Positions 42,854-53,257 of a stretch of 59,283 nucleotides of DNA are shown piece after piece. The stretch is from Bradyrhizobium sp. CCH5-F6 (GTDB taxonomy: Bacteria > Pseudomonadota > Alphaproteobacteria > Rhizobiales > Xanthobacteraceae): NCBI RefSeq assembly GCF_001556045.1, contig NZ_LSIC01000011.1:1-59283 (forward strand), read 5' to 3'. The notes beneath the pieces were generated by a model that saw only the letters and a program-made list of their open reading frames with translations, did not search any database and was not told where the DNA came from. The position numbers were made by a program, and so were the translations under genes. How positions within the stretch are numbered: the first letter of the stretch is position 1; every line of letters begins with the position of its first letter.

Positions 42854-43099
42854 ATGAACACGTCACGCCGCATCGTGCTCGCCGGAATGGCGGGCCTCGC
42901 CGTCGCTCCGGCCTCCGTGGCGGCTGTTCCGGCCCCGATGCTCAATGACGTAACGGTTGCCGAAGAGCGCTTCGCGCGCATGATCGCCGCCGCGCACGCG
43001 CCCGATATCGGCTGCGCGCGGCAAGCCGAACGTTATGCGGACACGCATTGGCCGGAATATGTCGTGGCAGCCAAGGCGGTTCTCGACGCGCGCGTGTGA
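42854..43099 (+). CDS. Small exported protein with twin-arginine-like signal
   Basis: An 81-residue protein, MNTSRRIVLAGMAGLAVAPA at the start, which resembles a short Tat signal (SRRIVLAG) with cleavage after SVAA. The mature part of about 57 residues is helical with one cysteine. Function unknown. Confidence 0.7.
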   Translation: MNTSRRIVLAGMAGLAVAPASVAAVPAPMLNDVTVAEERFARMIAAAHAPDIGCARQAERYADTHWPEYVVAAKAVLDARV

Positions 43100-43108
43100 C
43101 GCGCGCTC

Positions 43109-44044
43109 TCACGTCTTCACTGCCCTCCGCACCTGCTCGCCGATCTGCGACAGCACGAGCTGCGCCTGCGGCAGGATCGCGCCCATGGCGTGGAAATTGT
43201 GAACCATGCCGTCGTGGCAGACATGCTCGACGGCGACGCCCGCGGCGAGCAGCTTGCGGGCATAGGCATTGCCTTCGTCGCGCATCGGGTCGAATTCGGC
43301 GGTATGGATGATCGCGGTCGGCAGGCCCGTGAGTCGTGTCGCGCGCAACGGCGAGACGCGGGGATCGGCGGTGTCGACGCCGTCAGGCAGATAGTCGGAA
43401 AGGTCGGCTTCGATCGTGACGCGATCGATCAGGTGGCCCTCGGCAAATTCCTCGCGCGAGGGCGAGGTCGCCTCGAAGTCCAGCACCGGGCAGATCAGGC
43501 ATTGCGCGGCGATGGAAAGGCCGGCGGTCTGCACCGCCTGCTGGCAGACGACCGCGGCGAGCGTGGCGCCGGCGGAGTCGCCGCCGATCACCAGGCGGTC
43601 CGCGTCGATGCCGAGCGATGCCGCCTCGCGCGCCACCCATTCGGTGCCGGCGATCGCGTCGTCGACGGCGGCGGGAAATCTGTGCTCGGGCGCGAGCCGG
43701 TAGTCGATCGACACGAGGCGGCAGCCTGTGGCATGCGCCAGCGCTGCCGCGATGCGGTCATGCGTGGCAATGCTGCCGGCGACGAGGCCGCCGCCGTGAA
43801 AGAACACGAAACCCGGCGCGATCTCCCCGGCGCTCGCCGGCGTGTAGAGGCGATAGGGCATCGCGCCGCCGGGACCGGGCAGCATCCCATCGGACGTCGT
43901 CACATCCGGCGCCTCGGCACGCGCGAACTGCATCAGCTTTGCCAGCGATTGCCGGCGCGCCTCCACGCTCGGCCGGCTCCGCGCCTGCGGCCCAGCCGCA
44001 GCCATCATGGTCAACAAACGCTTTGCGAGCGGATCGAGCGGCAT
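43109..44044 (-). CDS. Alpha/beta hydrolase, hormone-sensitive-lipase family
   Basis: A 311-residue esterase. The oxyanion motif is FFHGGGLVAG, the nucleophile is in GGDSAGATLA, the acid is in HTAEFDPMRDEG and the histidine in DGMVHNFHAMG. These mark the HSL (family IV) carboxylesterases, which cleave short acyl esters. The start ATG 44044 has GGAGG at the right distance on the minus strand; the frame runs on to 44386 without homology. Substrate unknown. Confidence 0.92.
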   Translation of the reverse strand: MPLDPLAKRLLTMMAAAGPQARSRPSVEARRQSLAKLMQFARAEAPDVTTSDGMLPGPGGAMPYRLYTPASAGEIAPGFVFFHGGGLVAGSIATHDRIAAALAHATGCRLVSIDYRLAPEHRFPAAVDDAIAGTEWVAREAASLGIDADRLVIGGDSAGATLAAVVCQQAVQTAGLSIAAQCLICPVLDFEATSPSREEFAEGHLIDRVTIEADLSDYLPDGVDTADPRVSPLRATRLTGLPTAIIHTAEFDPMRDEGNAYARKLLAAGVAVEHVCHDGMVHNFHAMGAILPQAQLVLSQIGEQVRRAVKT

Positions 44045-44191
44045 GGCGGCCTCCGTATCATTATCCGCATTATAGCCGGTTTGGCCTGCTTTAACCCAGT
44101 GCCCCCAAAGGGGGAGAGTGGCTCGTCCCCGCAGCAAATCATTTAGAAGTTGGGGCAATAGTGCCCGGATATTTCCAAGGGGAGGCCGGTC

Positions 44192-45079
44192 ATGGCCGAG
44201 ATCAAGAAGCCCATCGTCTACTCGCCGAGCTGGACCTTCTTCGAAGGCAAATGGCACGACGGCAATGTGCCGATCATGGGGCCGCGCACGCATGCGGCCT
44301 GGCTCGGCTCGATCGTGTTCGACGGCGCGCGCGCGTTCGAGGGTGTTGCGCCCGATCTCGACCGCCACGTCGCCCGGGTCAATCAATCAGCGATCAATTT
44401 TGGCCTGAAGCCGGTGGTCGATACCGGCGCCTGGCTCACGCTCGCGCAGGAAGGCATTGCTCGATTTGCGCCTGATGCCGAGCTCTATATCCGTCCGATG
44501 TACTGGGCACAGAACGGGAGCGGCGGCGGCGTGCTGTTCGACCCCGAGACCACCAATTGGTGCCTGTGCATCTACGAGGCGCCGATGCCAAAGCCGGCCG
44601 GCAACGCGATCACGCTGTCGCCCTTTCGCCGGCCGACGGCCGAATGCGCCCCGGTCGAGGCCAAGGCGGCCTGCCTCTATCCGAACAATTCGCGCGCGCT
44701 CGCCGAGGCCGCCGCGCGCGGCTTCAACAACGCGCTGATGCTCGACATGCTCGGCAACGTCGCCGAGTTCGGCAATTCCAACGTGTTCATGGCCAGGGAC
44801 GGCGTGGTGTTTACGCCGGTGCTCAACGGCACCTTCCTGAACGGCATCACGCGCCAGCGGGTCATCAGCCTGCTTCGCGGCGACGGCGCCACCGTGGTCG
44901 AGAAGACGCTGCGCTATGCCGATTTCCTGGCCGCCGACGAGATTTTCTCAACCGGCAATTTCGCCAAGGTCGCGCCCGTGATCCGCATCGACGAGCGCGA
45001 GCTGAAGCCCGGCCCGTTCTATGCCCGCGCGCGAAAACTCTATTGGGACTTTGCGCACGACGTGAAGCTCGCCGCTTGA
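44192..45079 (+). CDS. Branched-chain amino acid aminotransferase-like (class IV) protein
   Basis: A 295-residue fold-type IV PLP enzyme. GSIVFDGARAFEGVAPDLDR is the N-terminal signature, the PLP lysine is in VEAKAACLYPNN and NVAEFGNSNVFM is the phosphate loop. It would transfer amino groups between branched-chain (or related) amino acids and 2-oxoglutarate. The region EAKAACLYPNNSRALAEAAA departs a little from IlvE, so the substrate is not certain. The gene stands alone. Confidence 0.87.
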   Translation: MAEIKKPIVYSPSWTFFEGKWHDGNVPIMGPRTHAAWLGSIVFDGARAFEGVAPDLDRHVARVNQSAINFGLKPVVDTGAWLTLAQEGIARFAPDAELYIRPMYWAQNGSGGGVLFDPETTNWCLCIYEAPMPKPAGNAITLSPFRRPTAECAPVEAKAACLYPNNSRALAEAAARGFNNALMLDMLGNVAEFGNSNVFMARDGVVFTPVLNGTFLNGITRQRVISLLRGDGATVVEKTLRYADFLAADEIFSTGNFAKVAPVIRIDERELKPGPFYARARKLYWDFAHDVKLAA

Positions 45080-45085
45080 GAGGCG

Positions 45086-45703
45086 TTAACCGCTCCTCCG
45101 AAACCGGCTGAACTGAAAGGCCTGCGTCGAGGCCCAGGGCGTATGATGCGTCTCGCTGCGAGTCTCGATCAGCGCGAACTCCGGCCCGAGCTCCGCCGCA
45201 AGGCTGGCACTGTCATGGCGCTGCACCGGCAGGCCGCTGCATTTCTCGGGACCATCGGGTGCAAACGTCGCAATGATGACGTGGCCGTCAGTTGCAAGCG
45301 CCGACCGCAGGCGCTCGACATAAGCGGCCCTGTCGCGGGGATCTGTCAGGAAGTGAAACGCGGCGCGGTCGTGCCAGACGTCATAGGTCTTCGCCGGCTG
45401 CCATGACGTGGCGTCGGCAACCATCCAGTCGACCATCGAAGCAGCTTCGCCGATCCGCTTCTTCGCCGCGTCAAGCGCATTGGCAGAAAGATCCAGCACG
45501 GCAACGTCGCGATATCCGTCCTGCAGCAACGCATCGACCAGTCTCGATGCTCCGCCGCCGATGTCGATGATGGCCGCGTCATGATTGGGATTGGCAGCGC
45601 GGATCATCTCGAGCGAGGTCGCCGGGCTGTCCTGGTACCAGCTGACCTCGGCTTCGCCCTTGGTGGCGTAGACATGGTCCCAATGGGTGCTTCGGTCAGA
45701 CAT
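45086..45703 (-). CDS. Class I SAM-dependent methyltransferase
   Basis: A 205-residue methyltransferase of the MDMPI/UbiE-like type. The SAM-binding glycine loop is AIIDIGGGASRLVD, followed by the acidic strand AVLDLS and the motif IV region DVWHDRAAFHFLTD. The family is often labelled thiopurine- or tellurite-type; the substrate is unknown. It converges on the aminotransferase with 6 bp between the stops. Confidence 0.87.
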   Translation of the reverse strand: MSDRSTHWDHVYATKGEAEVSWYQDSPATSLEMIRAANPNHDAAIIDIGGGASRLVDALLQDGYRDVAVLDLSANALDAAKKRIGEAASMVDWMVADATSWQPAKTYDVWHDRAAFHFLTDPRDRAAYVERLRSALATDGHVIIATFAPDGPEKCSGLPVQRHDSASLAAELGPEFALIETRSETHHTPWASTQAFQFSRFRRSG

Positions 45704-45745
45704 GGCTCGTCCTCCCGCTCGCTGACGCCGGCGCGAATGGAAAGA

Positions 45746-46336
45746 CTACTCGTCCTTCTTCGACATCCGCTCCAGACGTTCCTGCATTTCCTTCATCTGC
45801 TGGCGCAGGTCGTCGATGTTGCTGTCCTTCGGCGCCTCGGCATTCGGATCGGGCTCCGGCTCTGTGGTGGTGGCCGGACGAGGCGCTGCGAACGGCTTGA
45901 ACATCGAGAAGGTCTGCTGGAACAGCTCCATGTTGCGGCGGACTTGCTCCTCCAATGGAGCAAAAGGAGTTCCGGACAGCGTATTGGCGATCTGCTTGCG
46001 GAACTTCTCCTGCTCCTGGGTCAGGGTCGCGATCGACTGCTCCAGATATTTCGGAACCACCATCTGCATGCTGTCGCCATAGAAGCGGATGAGCTGGCGG
46101 AGGAAGGTGGTCGGCAGCAGGTTCTGGCCGGCCTTGTTCTCCTGCTCGAAAATGATCTGGGCGAGCACGGAGCGGGTGATGTCGTCGCCGGTCTTGGCAT
46201 CATAGACCAGGAAATCTTCGCCATTCTTGACCATGGCGGCGAGGTCTTCCAGCGTCACGTAGGTGCTCGTTCCGGTGTTATAGAGCCGGCGGTTCGCGTA
46301 TTTCTTGATGGTGGTGGGTTGGTCTGATTTCGCCAT
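45746..46336 (-). CDS. phaR: Polyhydroxyalkanoate synthesis repressor PhaR
   Basis: A 196-residue DNA- and granule-binding regulator. The N-terminal PHB/PHA accumulation domain reads TIKKYANRRLYNTGTSTYVT, followed by LTQEQEKFRKQIANTL and a charged C-terminal coiled coil (DLRQQMKEMQERLERM). PhaR represses phasin and synthesis genes until granules form. It is divergent from phaA with about 300 bp between them, and the phaA/phaB genes follow, so this is the PHB locus. Full length. Confidence 0.96.
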   Translation of the reverse strand: MAKSDQPTTIKKYANRRLYNTGTSTYVTLEDLAAMVKNGEDFLVYDAKTGDDITRSVLAQIIFEQENKAGQNLLPTTFLRQLIRFYGDSMQMVVPKYLEQSIATLTQEQEKFRKQIANTLSGTPFAPLEEQVRRNMELFQQTFSMFKPFAAPRPATTTEPEPDPNAEAPKDSNIDDLRQQMKEMQERLERMSKKDE

Positions 46337-46567
46337 GGGCTCTCACTTGCAAACGCGGAGAACGGGAACCTGTCGGCAATGCCGCAGGGCGGGAAGAGTA
46401 CGCAACGCAACAAAATAAGCATTTTCAAAGGGCTCACGCTACCGTTTTGTGCGGCACGGTTAATCGCAGAGCAAAATCGTGCTTGCGAAAGCGCCAAGAA
46501 CGCTATTTTGAATGCGCTGCGGCATGAATTCGGTCGCCGTCCGATTGACATGCCTCAACGACGTTAA

Positions 46568-47818
<1,251 letters not shown>

Positions 47819-47956
47819 GACAACCTGACACGTGACTGACGCGTGTCGTTTGCGGGTGCGCTGCACACATCGGTGAGTGCGTTGCACGCGACTAAAAAGG
47901 CAGCGGTTGCAACTCAAATATTCTTCGCAACCGCGCAAGCCTCGACTAAAGAGAAA

Positions 47957-47984
47957 CGCCCGGCTCGACGCCGGGCGTTTTGTT
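47957..47984 (+). terminator. Intrinsic terminator after phaA
   Basis: CGCCCGGC and GCCGGGCG form an eight-base-pair stem with a five-base loop; TTTTGTT follows. It lies about 140 bp after the phaA stop and 87 bp before phaB, so phaB probably also has its own promoter. Confidence 0.85.
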
Positions 47985-48070
47985 CTTGATGTCCGTCAAA
48001 CGTCCCGCATAATCCGCAGCTAAAAAGCGATCTCAGAAACGTCCGACGAGTCCAAGGGAAGGAATACGAC

Positions 48071-48796
48071 ATGGCACGTGTTGCATTGGTCACGGGTGGT
48101 ACGCGGGGCATCGGAGCGGCGATCAGCAAGGCGCTGAAGGCGGCGGGTTACAAGGTTGCGGCGAGCTATGCCGGGAACGATGCGGCGGCGGAGAAGTTCA
48201 AGGCCGAGACCGGCATCGCCGTCTACAAATGGGACGTCAGCAATTTCGACGCCTGCGCCGAGGGCGTGAAGAAGGTCGAGGCCGATCTCGGGCCGATCGA
48301 AGTGCTCGTCAACAATGCCGGCATCACCCGCGATACCGCCTTCCACAAGATGACGCTCGAGCAGTGGAACGCCGTCATCAACACCAATCTCGGCTCGCTG
48401 TTCAACATGACGCGCCAGGTCATCGAGGGCATGCGCGCGCGCAAGTTCGGCCGCATCATCTCGATTTCTTCGATCAACGGTCAGAAGGGGCAGTTCGGTC
48501 AGGTCAACTATTCTGCGGCGAAGGCCGGCGATATCGGCTTCACCAAGGCGCTCGCGCTCGAGAACGCCAAGGGCGGCATCACCGTCAACGCCATCTGCCC
48601 CGGCTACATCAACACCGAAATGGTGCAGGCGGTGCCGAAGGACGTTCTGGAGAAGAACGTGATCCCGCAGATCCCGGCCAGCCGGCTCGGCGAGCCCGAG
48701 GAGATTGCGCGCGCGGTCGTGTTCCTCGCGGCCGACGAGGCCGGCTTCATCACCGGCTCGACGCTGACGGTCAACGGCGGCCAGTACATGGTGTGA
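48071..48796 (+). CDS. phaB: Acetoacetyl-CoA reductase
   Basis: It reduces acetoacetyl-CoA to (R)-3-hydroxybutyryl-CoA with NADPH, the monomer for PHB. It is a 241-residue short-chain dehydrogenase with VTGGTRGIG for the cofactor, NNAGITRD, the catalytic Ser in ISISSINGQKGQFGQ and the Tyr-Lys pair in NYSAAKAG. These and the length are standard for PhaB. A terminator lies between it and phaA. Confidence 0.96.
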   Translation: MARVALVTGGTRGIGAAISKALKAAGYKVAASYAGNDAAAEKFKAETGIAVYKWDVSNFDACAEGVKKVEADLGPIEVLVNNAGITRDTAFHKMTLEQWNAVINTNLGSLFNMTRQVIEGMRARKFGRIISISSINGQKGQFGQVNYSAAKAGDIGFTKALALENAKGGITVNAICPGYINTEMVQAVPKDVLEKNVIPQIPASRLGEPEEIARAVVFLAADEAGFITGSTLTVNGGQYMV

Positions 48797-48831
48797 TGCG
48801 ATCGCATCACGCGGGCTGATATTTCCTGCAT

Positions 48832-48923
48832 CGTCATGGCCGGGCTTGTCCCGGCCATCCACGGCCTTACAACAGCCGTCGCCACGTAGAACGTGGATGG
48901 CCGGGACAAGCCCGGCCATGACG
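48832..48923. repeat. Perfect 32-bp inverted repeat
   Basis: Arms at 48832-48863 and 48892-48923 are exact reverse complements of 32 bases, with a 28-base spacer. Each arm contains the GGCCGGGCTTGTCCCGGCC core, itself palindromic, also seen at 7666-7684. The right arm ends 14 bp before the next start codon, so the RNA hairpin could influence translation of the EamA gene and end phaB transcription. Confidence 0.9.
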
Positions 48924-48937
48924 GAAACATTGGGCCG

Positions 48938-49807
48938 ATGACTCCCCGGACGGCAACGCTGATCGGATTGACCGCGATCCTGATGTGGTCGCTGCTGTCT
49001 GTGATGACGGTGGCGACCGGAAAGATTCCGGCGTTTCAGCTCGCCGCGATGACCTTCGCGATTGGCGGTGTCGTCGGCCTGCTCACCTGGATCGGGCGGA
49101 GCGAGGCGGCGAAAAGCCTGCGTCAGCCGCTCGTCGTCTGGGTCGTCGGTGTCGGCGGCCTGTTCGGCTATCACGCGCTGTATTTTCTCGCGCTGCGCTT
49201 TGCGCCGCCGGCCGAAGCTGGCCTTCTGAATTACCTGTGGCCGCTGCTGATCGTGCTGTTCTCGTCATTCCTGCCGGGCGAGCGGCTGGCCGCGCATCAC
49301 ATCATCGGTGCCGTGCTTGGCCTTGCCGGCACCGTGCTGCTGTTCGCCGGCAACACCTCGGGCTTCGCGCCGGGCACGGTGCCGGGATTGATCGCGGCCT
49401 TCATCGCCGCTTTCGTCTGGGCAACCTATTCGGTGTTGTCACGCCGGTTGAAGGCGGTGCCGACTGATGCCGTCGCCGGCTTCTGTCTCGTCACGGCCGT
49501 GCTGGCCGCGCTGATGCATGGTGTGCTTGAAACCACGGTCTGGCCGGAGACCACGGTGCAATGGCTCTCGGTCATCGCACTCGGCATCGGCCCGGTCGGT
49601 GCTGCGTTCTACGCCTGGGACATCGGCATGAAGCGCGGCGACATCCGCGTGCTCGGCGCCGCTTCCTACGCGACGCCGCTGCTGTCGACCGGCTTCCTCA
49701 TCGCGGCCGGCTTTGCCAAGGCCAGCGCCAACATCGCCATCGCCGCGATCCTGATCGCCGGCGGCGGCCTGATCGCGGCGAAGGACATGGTGCTGCGAAA
49801 GAGGTGA
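48938..49807 (+). CDS. EamA/DMT-family exporter
   Basis: A 289-residue drug/metabolite-type membrane protein with ten likely helices and two EamA repeats (GLTAILMWSLLSVMTV at the start, IAAFVWATYSVLSRRLKAV in the middle). YHALYFLALRFAPPAEAGLL and NYLWPLLIVLFS are like the YddG aromatic amino acid exporters. The frame extends into the upstream repeat, so I start at ATG 48938. Substrate unknown. Confidence 0.88.
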   Translation: MTPRTATLIGLTAILMWSLLSVMTVATGKIPAFQLAAMTFAIGGVVGLLTWIGRSEAAKSLRQPLVVWVVGVGGLFGYHALYFLALRFAPPAEAGLLNYLWPLLIVLFSSFLPGERLAAHHIIGAVLGLAGTVLLFAGNTSGFAPGTVPGLIAAFIAAFVWATYSVLSRRLKAVPTDAVAGFCLVTAVLAALMHGVLETTVWPETTVQWLSVIALGIGPVGAAFYAWDIGMKRGDIRVLGAASYATPLLSTGFLIAAGFAKASANIAIAAILIAGGGLIAAKDMVLRKR

Positions 49808-49813
49808 GGGGAG

Positions 49814-50236
49814 CTACGGCTCCCAGCCCCTTGGCGCGAGCTCGAAGCCTGCGAACTCGAATGCGGGCGCCACGGTGCAGCCGACCAGCGTCCACTCGCC
49901 GGTGGTCTCCGCCATCTGCCAGGCATTGGCCGGAACGATTCCCTGCGGCCGTTCTCCGCCGACGAGATCGGTGCCCAGCCGCACCTCGTGCTGCGAGCAG
50001 CCGTCATGGGCGATGCGCAGCATCAACGGGCTGCCGGCGTAATAGTGCCAGGTCTCGACCGCATCGACTCGATGCCAGTGCGAGCGTTCGCCGCGTGCGA
50101 GCAGGAAGTAGATGAGGGTCGAGCGCGAACGGCCGCTGGCGTCCGTGGCTTGATCGCGAAACGTCTCGCGGTAGTGCCCGCCTTCCGGATGAGGCCGGAG
50201 TTCGAGGCGAGCAATGATCTCGGCTGCGGTCGGCAT
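49814..50236 (-). CDS. Cupin, DUF985 family
   Basis: A 140-residue single-domain cupin. HPEGGHYRETFRD at the start, HWHRVDAVETWHYYAGSPL (metal-site histidines and glutamate) and GERPQGIVPANAWQ match the DUF985/cupin-5 group. Related proteins bind a metal; a role in sugar or small-molecule isomerisation is not established. It converges on the exporter gene with 6 bp between them. Confidence 0.9.
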   Translation of the reverse strand: MPTAAEIIARLELRPHPEGGHYRETFRDQATDASGRSRSTLIYFLLARGERSHWHRVDAVETWHYYAGSPLMLRIAHDGCSQHEVRLGTDLVGGERPQGIVPANAWQMAETTGEWTLVGCTVAPAFEFAGFELAPRGWEP

Positions 50237-50259
50237 CGATCCCCGTCAGGATTTGTTCT

Positions 50260-51027
50260 TCAGGACTTGTTCTTGCGCTCGCGCAATTCGCCGAACACCG
50301 CCGCGGCGTCCGCGCCCTTCATGTGCAGCTTGGCGGCGACCGCCGGCTCATCGGCGCGCAGGAACACGTTTGCGCGCTTCTCGTCGCCGAGCAGCGATGG
50401 AATGGTCGGCTTGTTCTCGGCCCGGAGCTTCGTCACTTCCGCTGCGCGCGCCTGGAGCGCCGCATTGTCCGGCTCGATGGTGAGCGCGAACTTGACGTTG
50501 GACGCCGTGTATTCGTGGCCGCAATAGAGCTTGAAGTCGTCGGGCAGGGCCCGCAGCTTCAACAGCGAATCCCACATCATCGGATAGGTGCCCTCGAACA
50601 CGCGGCCGCAGCCGATCGAGAACAGCGTGTCGGCAGCGAATACAGTCTTCTCGGTGTCGAACACGTAGGAGATGTGGTCGAGCGTGTGGCCGGGCGTCTC
50701 CACGACGCGCGCCAGCAGATTGCCGATCTTCACCACGTCGGCATTGGCGACGCGCAGGTCGACGTTCGCAATCTTCGTCGTCTTGTCATGCGGCGCGACG
50801 ACGCGGCAATTGTATTTCTGCTTGAGTTCGGCGACCCCGCCGACATGATCGCCGTGATGATGGGTGATCAGGATGTCGGTGAGCTGCCAGCCCTCGCGCT
50901 CCAGGGCCTCGAGGATGGGGCCTGCCTCCGGCGCATCGATCGACGCCGTCGCCTTGGTTTCCACATCGTGGATCAGATAACCGAAATTGTCGTTTAAACA
51001 GGTGAAAGTACGAATTTCGGCGGCCAT
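50260..51027 (-). CDS. gloB: Hydroxyacylglutathione hydrolase (glyoxalase II)
   Basis: It frees D-lactate and glutathione from S-lactoylglutathione in methylglyoxal detoxification. It is a 255-residue metallo-beta-lactamase fold: the metal motif is ITHHHGDHVGG, followed by ETPGHTLDHISY, VFAADTLFSIGCGR and the C-terminal KLYCGHEYTASN. The start ATG 51027 begins the family N-terminus (IRTFTCLNDNFGYLI). It is divergent from a methyltransferase gene, a pairing I have seen in Rhizobiales. Confidence 0.96.
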   Translation of the reverse strand: MAAEIRTFTCLNDNFGYLIHDVETKATASIDAPEAGPILEALEREGWQLTDILITHHHGDHVGGVAELKQKYNCRVVAPHDKTTKIANVDLRVANADVVKIGNLLARVVETPGHTLDHISYVFDTEKTVFAADTLFSIGCGRVFEGTYPMMWDSLLKLRALPDDFKLYCGHEYTASNVKFALTIEPDNAALQARAAEVTKLRAENKPTIPSLLGDEKRANVFLRADEPAVAAKLHMKGADAAAVFGELRERKNKS

Positions 51028-51135
51028 GTCATCTCCATCGGGCTCAGCCCCGCCAGACAAATATGGCGTTAACGTTGCGCAGGCAATGCAATATTCGGCG
51101 CGCGGCGGCCGGCTCGCGCATGTTACATTGGCGTC

Positions 51136-51882
51136 ATGACCATCGATGTCGTCGACCTCCGTGAGTTCTATTCCCGCCGTCTCGGGATCGTGGCGCGGCA
51201 AATGATCAATCGCGGCATCAGGGAGCGTTGGCCCGGCGCCGAGGGCCAGCGGGTGCTCGGCATCGGTTATCCCACACCCTATCTCGGACTGTTCCGCGAG
51301 GACGCCGAACGCTGCATCGCTTTCATGCCGGCGGCACAGGGCGTTCTGAAGTGGCCGACGGGACGGCCGGCGCTGGCCTCGCTGGTCGACGAATTCTCGT
51401 TGCCGCTTCCCGACGCCGCAGTCGACCGCATCCTCCTGGTGCACGCGCTCGAGATGTCTGACGATCCGGCGGCGCTGCTGCGCGAGGTGTGGCGCGTGCT
51501 GTCGCCGTCCGGGCGCGTGATCGCCGTGATCCCGAACCGGCGTGGGGTATGGACCCGCACCGACAGCACGCCGTTCGGCCACGGCCGGCCCTATTCGCGC
51601 TCGCAGATCACCGAACTGCTGCGCCAGACATGGTTCACGCCGACCGCCTGGGGCGAGGCGCTGTTCATGCCGCCCTATGCCGGCGGCTGGGTGCTCAAAT
51701 CCGCGCAGATGTGGGAGCGTGCCGGTGCAGCCTTGTCGCTGCCCTTTGCCGGCGTCCATATCGTGGAGGCGACCAAGCAGGTCTACCGCGCGATCCCCGC
51801 CAAGCGCGAGCGCGCGCGGCTCATTCCCTCGCTCGCAAAGCCTGTGCTGGTCCCGTCCCAGACGACGGTCACGCGCAGCTAG
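51136..51882 (+). CDS. Class I SAM-dependent methyltransferase
   Basis: A 248-residue protein of the methyltransferase_11 type. The SAM loop is RVLGIGYPTPYLG, with a degenerate glycine motif. VDRILLVHALEMSDDPAALL is the post-motif II region, and VWRVLSPSGRVIAVIPNRRG is motif IV to VI. Substrate unknown. It is divergent from gloB across about 108 bp. Confidence 0.85.
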   Translation: MTIDVVDLREFYSRRLGIVARQMINRGIRERWPGAEGQRVLGIGYPTPYLGLFREDAERCIAFMPAAQGVLKWPTGRPALASLVDEFSLPLPDAAVDRILLVHALEMSDDPAALLREVWRVLSPSGRVIAVIPNRRGVWTRTDSTPFGHGRPYSRSQITELLRQTWFTPTAWGEALFMPPYAGGWVLKSAQMWERAGAALSLPFAGVHIVEATKQVYRAIPAKRERARLIPSLAKPVLVPSQTTVTRS

Positions 51883-51959
51883 CCTCACCTCTCGCGGCGG
51901 GAGATGTCATCCGTGCCCGCGGCTGCGAACGGCGCAATTGACGGACAGCACTAAGGACA

Positions 51960-51986
51960 AATCGTCCCGACGAGGTCGGGACGATT
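51960..51986. terminator. Bidirectional hairpin terminator
   Basis: AATCGTCCCGAC and GTCGGGACGATT form a perfect 12-bp stem around GAG, giving A/T ends on both strands. It lies between two convergent genes (methyltransferase and DUF4167 protein). Confidence 0.75.
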
Positions 51987-52009
51987 CATGTCGTAAGATC
52001 AGAAGAGGC

Positions 52010-52792
52010 TTACTCGCCGGGGGCGACTTCGTCGCTGGTCGCGGCCGGAGCCGCTTCGCGCTCGGGGCGCGGGCCATGCGGCCGGCGCCGCCGCCGCGGA
52101 TAGCGCTCGCCGGTACCGCCGCCTTCGAAGCCGGCTTGGCCGCCATTCGCGCCGGCATTCACTTGCGGCTGCGCGCCGGTGATGAAGGAGGGCAGGCGAT
52201 CGACGCCGCCGGCATCGGCGATGACGGGCTGCGGCTGGTTCGCGGGTAGCGGCTGCGGCTGATATTGCGGCTGCGGACGATGATCGCGTTCGCGGTGCTC
52301 GCGCGGCTGCTGGTTGTCGCGCTGATAGGGCTGCTGGCCTTCGCGTTGCTGATGATCGCGCTGGTGGTGATCGCGCTGGCCATCCCGATCGCGCGTGAAG
52401 GGCTGCTGCTGTGGCTGCGGGACGAAGCCCGGCTCCTGGCCGAAGGCCGAAAAATTCTCGCCGTCGTCCTCGCCATCGTCGCTGCTGCTGCTGATGGGCT
52501 CGTCGCCGCGCGGTTGCTGGCTCTGGCGGAACTGCTCCTGGGCCGCCGCGATCAGGCGGAAATAGTGCTCGGCATGCTGGTAGTAGTTCTCGGCTGCAAC
52601 GGGGTCCCCGGAGGAGCGCGCGTCACGCGCAAGCTGGAGATACTTTTCGGCGATGTGCGAAGCGGTGCCGCGGATCTTGATGTCCGGTCCGTTGGACTCG
52701 TAGACCCGGGTCATCGGGTTCTGGCCGCGCCGGTTGTTGTTGTTATTGTTATTGCGGTTGCGCATCCGCTGCTTGTTCTGACCGTTTCTCAT
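52010..52792 (-). CDS. DUF4167 domain protein with low-complexity tail
   Basis: A 260-residue protein. It starts with an Asn/Arg-rich run, then a helical domain of about 60 residues (YESNGPDIKIRGTASHIAEK, YQHAEHYFRLIAAAQE), which is DUF4167. The rest is disordered: Gln-, Pro-, Arg- and His-rich with QRDHQQRE-like repeats, ending RYPRRRRRPHGPRPE. The composition suggests RNA or polyanion binding; the function is not established. In alphaproteobacteria it commonly lies beside prmC and prfA, as here. Confidence 0.88.
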   Translation of the reverse strand: MRNGQNKQRMRNRNNNNNNNRRGQNPMTRVYESNGPDIKIRGTASHIAEKYLQLARDARSSGDPVAAENYYQHAEHYFRLIAAAQEQFRQSQQPRGDEPISSSSDDGEDDGENFSAFGQEPGFVPQPQQQPFTRDRDGQRDHHQRDHQQREGQQPYQRDNQQPREHRERDHRPQPQYQPQPLPANQPQPVIADAGGVDRLPSFITGAQPQVNAGANGGQAGFEGGGTGERYPRRRRRPHGPRPEREAAPAATSDEVAPGE

Positions 52793-53257
52793 GTCCTGCC
52801 TTTAATTCCAGCCCTAAAGGTTGCACGCATTACTGATTGCTAGGAGTGCCTCGGTGAAGGCGGTTCACATCTCTCGCGCACACCGCGCGGGATGGCGGAT
52901 CGAGCCCTGCCAATGTTCGCCGACCATCGCGTTCAACAAAGACGCGTTCCCCACCCGCCAGCATTCATTTGCCAGCGAACCCATTCATGTCGCTTGCCGA
53001 AACAAGCCCAGCTGTCTTGCGTAAGTGTTCAAGCGCAATATCTGGCTTTCGTTCACTTTGCGGTCGGAGAGCAGCGCAGCTCCACTGGCCATCGCGCTCA
53101 ACAGGACCTGCGGCTAGGAACCTATAATCAGTAAAGCTCTCGCCCGAGAGCCCGGCTTTCGCCCGTAGGTGCGTACGGGGCCGGCACCGATGTGTTGAAC
53201 GGAACGTAGTCGTTCCCAGGCGATATTCCAAGAGGTTTTTGCAGCCCAATCCGGCTT
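52793..53257. other. 465-bp gap, no gene seen
   Basis: It lies between prmC (minus, ending 53258) and the DUF4167 gene (minus, starting 52792) and should hold the promoter of the latter. No frame has an SD with convincing composition. Confidence 0.4.

Noticed and set aside
52010..52792. Plus-strand hydrophobic frame (52265-52843) as a membrane protein
   Set aside because: It is the antisense of the Gln/His/Arg-rich DUF4167 tail, which yields Leu/Val/Ala-rich sequence by codon complement.
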